From Gemmatimonadota bacterium (GTDB lineage Bacteria > Gemmatimonadota > Gemmatimonadetes > Palauibacterales > Palauibacteraceae): DNA of 45,097 nt. Every line of letters begins with the position of its first letter. Within the stretch, counting starts at the first letter, position 1. Both the position numbers and the translations under genes were made by a program. The notes below the pieces were generated by a model. The model was not told the origin of the DNA. It saw only the letters and a program-made list of their open reading frames with translations, and made no database searches. Location: positions 1 through 45,097 of the forward strand of contig JAOTZH010000006.1 of NCBI GenBank assembly GCA_029861425.1, read 5' to 3'. Shown in pieces: positions 42,333 to 45,097 of the stretch.

Positions 42333-43700
42333 ATGAGCACCAAGCCGAAGGTATTGGTCATCGATGATGAACAAAGCATCATCGAGACGCTTAGCGTTCT
42401 CCTGAAGAAGGAAGGGTTCGACGTTCTGGCCGCGCTTTCGGGCACCGAGGGGATCGAGCGTTTCGGAGAGCAGAAGCCCGATCTCGTTCTCACGGACGTC
42501 CGGATGCCCAAGGTGTCGGGTGTCGATGTGCTCGAGGCCATCCGCGAGCGCGACCCGACGACCCCGGTCGTGCTGATGACCGCGCAGGCGTCGCTGCAGT
42601 CCGCTATCCGTGCGGTCAATCTCGGCGCTACGCACTACGTGCAGAAGCCGTTCTCCAACGAGGAACTGGTCACCATTCTCCGCCGGTCGCTCGACATCGG
42701 GCGGGTGGAACGCGAAAACGTCCAGCTCAAGAAGGAGATCAAGAAGACGCGGCAGAAGGGGATGGTGCACCCGATCGGAACCAGTCACGAGTTTCGGAAG
42801 GCGCTCGAGTTGGCCGAATCGGTCGCGGCCAGCGACTCCACGATCCTCGTGCGGGGCGAGAGCGGGTCGGGTAAGGAGGTCTTCGCCCGATACATCCACG
42901 AGCTCTCGACGCGCGCGGATCGGAACTTCCTCTCGCTCAACTGTGCGGCGCTGCCCGAGGGACTGCTCGAATCCGAGCTCTTCGGACACGTTAAGGGATC
43001 GTTCACGGGTGCAGTGCGCGACAAGGAAGGGCTCTTCGTCGCGGCTTCGGGCGGGAGCTTCTTCCTCGACGAGGTCGGCGAAATGGTGCCGTCCACGCAG
43101 GTGAAGCTCCTCAGGGTCCTGCAGCAGCGAGAAGTCATCCCCGTCGGGGCCACGAAGCCCCTTCAGGTCGATGTCCGGCTGATCGCGGCGACGAATCGTG
43201 ATCTGGAGCGCGACATCGAACAGGGTCGCTTCCGGAGCGACCTGTACTACCGCCTGAACGTCATTTCGGTCGAGCTTCCGCCACTTCGGGCGCGGCTGGA
43301 TGATATCCCGTTGCTCGCAGACCACTTCTTGTCACGGGAAGCGGAGAGAGCGGGGGAAAAGACGAAGAAGATCGCCGACGATGCCATGGGGATCCTGCAG
43401 GAATACGAGTGGCCCGGCAACGTGCGCGAGCTCGAGAACGTAGTCGAGCGGGCCGTCGTTCTTACGAACGGGACGACGATCAGGGAGGACTCACTGCCCC
43501 CGCGTCTGCGGGAGCAGCCCGAGCAGCCGTTGATCCAGGAAGCGCCGCCGGCGAATCCGACGCTCGAGGTGATCGAGCGGGCGTACATCGAGCACGTCCT
43601 GCGAGCCGAGGCGGGCAACAAGAGCCGGGCGGCCGAGGTCCTGGGGATCGATCCCAGCACGCTCTATCGGAAGATCAAGAGGTATCAGCTGGACGTCTGA
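42333..43700 (+). CDS. pilR: PilR, NtrC-family sigma-54-dependent response regulator
   Basis: Activates sigma-54 promoters of pilus genes when phosphorylated; 455 aa. The receiver domain has the acidic pocket DDE (11-13), phospho-acceptor D55 (LTDVRMP) and Lys in YVQKPF. The AAA+ domain has Walker A GESGSGKE, the sigma-54-contact loop GSFTGA (222-227), Walker B GGSFFLDEVGEM and arginine region FRSDLYYRLNV. The C-terminus is a Fis-type helix-turn-helix (NKSRAAEVLGIDPSTLYRKIKRY). ATG 42333 is the start of the receiver fold; an upstream in-frame ATG at 42228 adds 35 unconvincing residues. The pilin gene it probably controls follows. Confidence 0.95.
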   Translation: MSTKPKVLVIDDEQSIIETLSVLLKKEGFDVLAALSGTEGIERFGEQKPDLVLTDVRMPKVSGVDVLEAIRERDPTTPVVLMTAQASLQSAIRAVNLGATHYVQKPFSNEELVTILRRSLDIGRVERENVQLKKEIKKTRQKGMVHPIGTSHEFRKALELAESVAASDSTILVRGESGSGKEVFARYIHELSTRADRNFLSLNCAALPEGLLESELFGHVKGSFTGAVRDKEGLFVAASGGSFFLDEVGEMVPSTQVKLLRVLQQREVIPVGATKPLQVDVRLIAATNRDLERDIEQGRFRSDLYYRLNVISVELPPLRARLDDIPLLADHFLSREAERAGEKTKKIADDAMGILQEYEWPGNVRELENVVERAVVLTNGTTIREDSLPPRLREQPEQPLIQEAPPANPTLEVIERAYIEHVLRAEAGNKSRAAEVLGIDPSTLYRKIKRYQLDV

Positions 43701-43794
43701 TTCCGCAGTCGACGGAGGCGGGCGCCGGGCACCCCAGGCGTCATTTGTTTTGCGTCGCAGGCCTGGCACCCGCTCGTGCATAGTGCAATGCCCA

Positions 43795-43812
43795 CCCCCC
43801 CACACGGGGGGG
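43795..43812 (+). terminator. GC stem-loop downstream of pilR
   Basis: Seven C (43795-43801), loop ACAC, seven G (43806-43812): a perfect stem about 95 nt after the pilR stop, with no T tract after it. It could weaken read-through into pilA or protect the pilR message. Confidence 0.4.
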
Positions 43813-43878
43813 CATCGCAGCAGACGAGAACCCCGTAACTCCTCGCTTTCCAAACAACTACGGGTCCCGGGCCCGGGC

Positions 43879-43893
43879 GGGCATACGCGTTGC
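43879..43893 (+). promoter_or_regulatory. Sigma-54 (-24/-12) promoter for pilA
   Basis: GGGCATACGCGTTGC has GG at 43880-43881 and GC at 43892-43893, exactly 10 nt apart, with CA after GG and TT before GC as in TGGCACR-N4-TTGC. RNA would start near 43905, about 80 nt before the pilin ATG. A 12-bp palindrome CCCGGGCCCGGG (43866-43877) sits directly upstream. Confidence 0.7.
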
Positions 43894-43985
43894 CCTTCCA
43901 ACCCCATGCGTGAGGCGGAGTCGGTTGGAGACTCCGATGCTCGGATTCGCCCCGGGTATCAACCAAATGTAAAGCGAGGAGCAAC

Positions 43986-44399
43986 ATGCTGCGCAACTCA
44001 AAGGGTTTCACTCTGATCGAGCTGCTGATCGTCGTTGTGATTATCGGCATTCTCGCCGCGATCGCGATTCCGCAGTTCGCGAGCACCAAGGAGAAGGCTT
44101 TCGACGCCGCCGCGAAGAGCGATCTTCGTAATCTCATGACGTCCGAAGAGGCCTACTTCAGCGACTTCCAGGCGTACACCGACGCGACCGTATCGGCGGG
44201 TAGCACGGCGGACCTGGATGGTGACGGTAACGATGACTTCTCGGCCAGCCAGAGCGTGGCGCTTGCTTCGACCGCGTACACGGATGGCTACCAGATCACG
44301 GCTCAGCACACGAGTTCGGCCAAGACCTGGTGCGTGAATTCGTCCGCTACCAACGCGGCCGGCGCGATCGGTCAGATCGTCAGCGGCGCGAGCTGTTGA
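43986..44399 (+). CDS. pilA: Type IV pilin PilA
   Basis: Major or minor pilin, 137 aa. A short type III signal MLRNSKG is cut by prepilin peptidase after Gly7, giving a mature FTLIELLIVVVIIGILAAIA helix with the conserved Glu at +5. The globular part ends with Cys116 and Cys137, which can form the C-terminal disulfide loop of pilins. The Asp-rich DLDGDGNDD stretch may bind calcium (guess). GAGGAG lies 6 nt before ATG 43986. Placed after pilSR with its own sigma-54-type promoter and a strong terminator, it looks like the highly expressed pilin. Confidence 0.95.
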   Translation: MLRNSKGFTLIELLIVVVIIGILAAIAIPQFASTKEKAFDAAAKSDLRNLMTSEEAYFSDFQAYTDATVSAGSTADLDGDGNDDFSASQSVALASTAYTDGYQITAQHTSSAKTWCVNSSATNAAGAIGQIVSGASC

Positions 44400-44419
44400 C
44401 GGACGAGGTCTTCGGACCG

Positions 44420-44454
44420 AAAAGGGCGCGGCGTCAGCCGCGCCCTTTTTTTTT
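44420..44454 (+). terminator. Rho-independent terminator after pilA
   Basis: GGGCGCGGC-GTCA-GCCGCGCCC (44424-44445) flanked by AAAA and followed by nine T. It is the only textbook intrinsic terminator in the window, fitting a single highly expressed gene. Confidence 0.95.
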
Positions 44455-44503
44455 GTCCCCGGGCCGGCCAACGTAAGCAGACACACGTGGGGTGGGGGGA
44501 TTG

Positions 44504-45097
44504 GTGAGGGCACGGGAAGTCTTCGAGAAACCAGGGGTCCGAACGACGCTGCCGGCGATCGTGCTGGCACTCGTGGGTGCAACCTACCTCTGGGAGGTCC
44601 TGACCCTCGCGGGGATCCCCGTCGCCCGCGACATGCAGATGTTCTTCGTCCCGCAGAAGTTCCTCCTGGCGGAGGCGCTGAGCGCGGGCCGAATTCCCCT
44701 CTGGACACAGTATATCGGCACGGGGTCCCCCTTCCTCGCCAACGTGCAGTCCGGCGTCTTCTATCCGCCCCACTGGCTCTACGCTGTGCTGCCGTTCTAC
44801 GCCGCGTTCAATCTGTTGATCGTCCTTCACTTCGTGCTCGGCGGCTGGTTCGCCTATCTGCTATGCCGGCGTCTCGGGATGCGACCCGCCGCCGCCTACA
44901 TCGGGGCGGCCGGCTGGATGTTCGGTGGCTATTTCGCGTCTCTGCTGAACCTTGTCAACGCCCTCCAGGGGGCGACGTGGGCGCCGGGGCTCGCCTGGGC
45001 CGCGCTTCGCCTGCTCGATCACCGTTCGCACCGCTCGGCGGCCATCCTGGTCCTGATCGCCACGTGTGCCATCGTCGCGGGCGAGCCGCAGTCCTTC
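44504..45097 (+). CDS. YfhO-like polytopic membrane protein (5' part)
   Basis: Open to the window edge, 198 codons visible from GTG 44504 (TTG 44501 is the alternative); GGGGGGA precedes. An N-terminal helix (LPAIVLALVGATYLWEVLTLAG) is followed by a loop ARDMQMFFVPQKFLLAEALSAGRIPLWTQYIGTGSPFLANVQSGVFYPPHWLY. That loop is characteristic of YfhO-type multi-span proteins, relatives of GT-C glycosyltransferases, with further helices after it. The D-M-Q-M-F-F and P-L-W-x-x-Y-x-G-x-P-F blocks are the usual landmarks. Substrate unknown. No signature of the pilus system, so it likely belongs to the next transcription unit. Confidence 0.85.
   Translation, partial: MRAREVFEKPGVRTTLPAIVLALVGATYLWEVLTLAGIPVARDMQMFFVPQKFLLAEALSAGRIPLWTQYIGTGSPFLANVQSGVFYPPHWLYAVLPFYAAFNLLIVLHFVLGGWFAYLLCRRLGMRPAAAYIGAAGWMFGGYFASLLNLVNALQGATWAPGLAWAALRLLDHRSHRSAAILVLIATCAIVAGEPQSF

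Noticed and set aside
43764-43780. TGGCACC...GTGCA before pilA as a sigma-54 promoter
   Set aside because: A very good -24 half, but GG to GC spacing is 11 nt instead of the strict 10. The box at 43879 has exact spacing and is nearer the gene.

Overview
This is a GC-rich, gene-dense bacterial chromosomal segment. Nearly every base is coding, many starts are GTG or TTG, and neighbouring genes often overlap by 4 nt (GTGA, ATGA or TTGA). A diderm envelope is indicated by a TonB-like protein, CcmABCD cytochrome c maturation, type IV pilus genes and probable lipoproteins. A short, region-1.1-less primary-type sigma factor, the MoeZ/CysO-like pair and the general gene content would fit Gemmatimonadota or a relative. 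That placement is inference; there is no rRNA gene to settle it. I see no tRNA, rRNA, CRISPR array, insertion sequence or phage gene. The window looks like vertically inherited core genome rather than an island.

Layout. 1-8.7 kb (+): 3' end of uvrA, a glycosyltransferase, gyrA, a threonine/serine dehydratase, a HAD phosphatase, an unknown tail-anchored protein and a DsbA-like thioredoxin. 8.9-12.1 kb (-): sigma factor and ccmABCD. 12.2-15 kb: archaeal-type phosphoglycerate mutase (+), SPW-type membrane protein (-), propeller-like lipoprotein (+). 14.9-17.6 kb (-): csoR-copA copper module, with a well-formed promoter/operator at 17.62 kb. 17.7-19.9 kb (+): PspA-like protein coupled to a sodium/solute symporter. 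19.9-22.1 kb (-): chalcone-isomerase-fold protein and a DEAD-box-derived protein that has lost its ATPase motifs but keeps a DbpA-type RNA-binding domain. 22.3-24.3 kb: alanine/sodium symporter (+) and two small unknown genes (-). 24.5-27.2 kb (+): serC-like aminotransferase and serA. 27.2-33.4 kb (-): a long run tdh - lipoprotein - kbl - rpe - cysO/moaD-like - moeZ-like - BtuF-like.

33.6 kb to the end (+): a TonB-like protein, a double-ComEA protein, pilB, pilT, pilC, a small unknown gene, pilS (split by an apparent 1-nt frameshift), pilR, a type IV pilin with a strong terminator, and the start of a YfhO-like membrane protein. PilR carries the GSFTGA loop of sigma-54 activators. I find two well-formed -24/-12 (sigma-54) promoters, one before pilC and one before pilA, which ties the pilus genes into one regulatory circuit. 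The 447-nt gap between pilC and the pilSR group holds no credible gene, but it can fold into a long nested stem and is a candidate for an unannotated structured RNA.

Metabolic theme. The centre of the window is rich in serine/threonine/glycine chemistry: threonine dehydratase, Tdh-Kbl, SerC-SerA. It also holds a protein-thiocarboxylate sulfur-transfer pair (CysO-like carrier and MoeZ-like activator), the type of pair that in mycobacteria feeds cysteine synthesis from O-phosphoserine.
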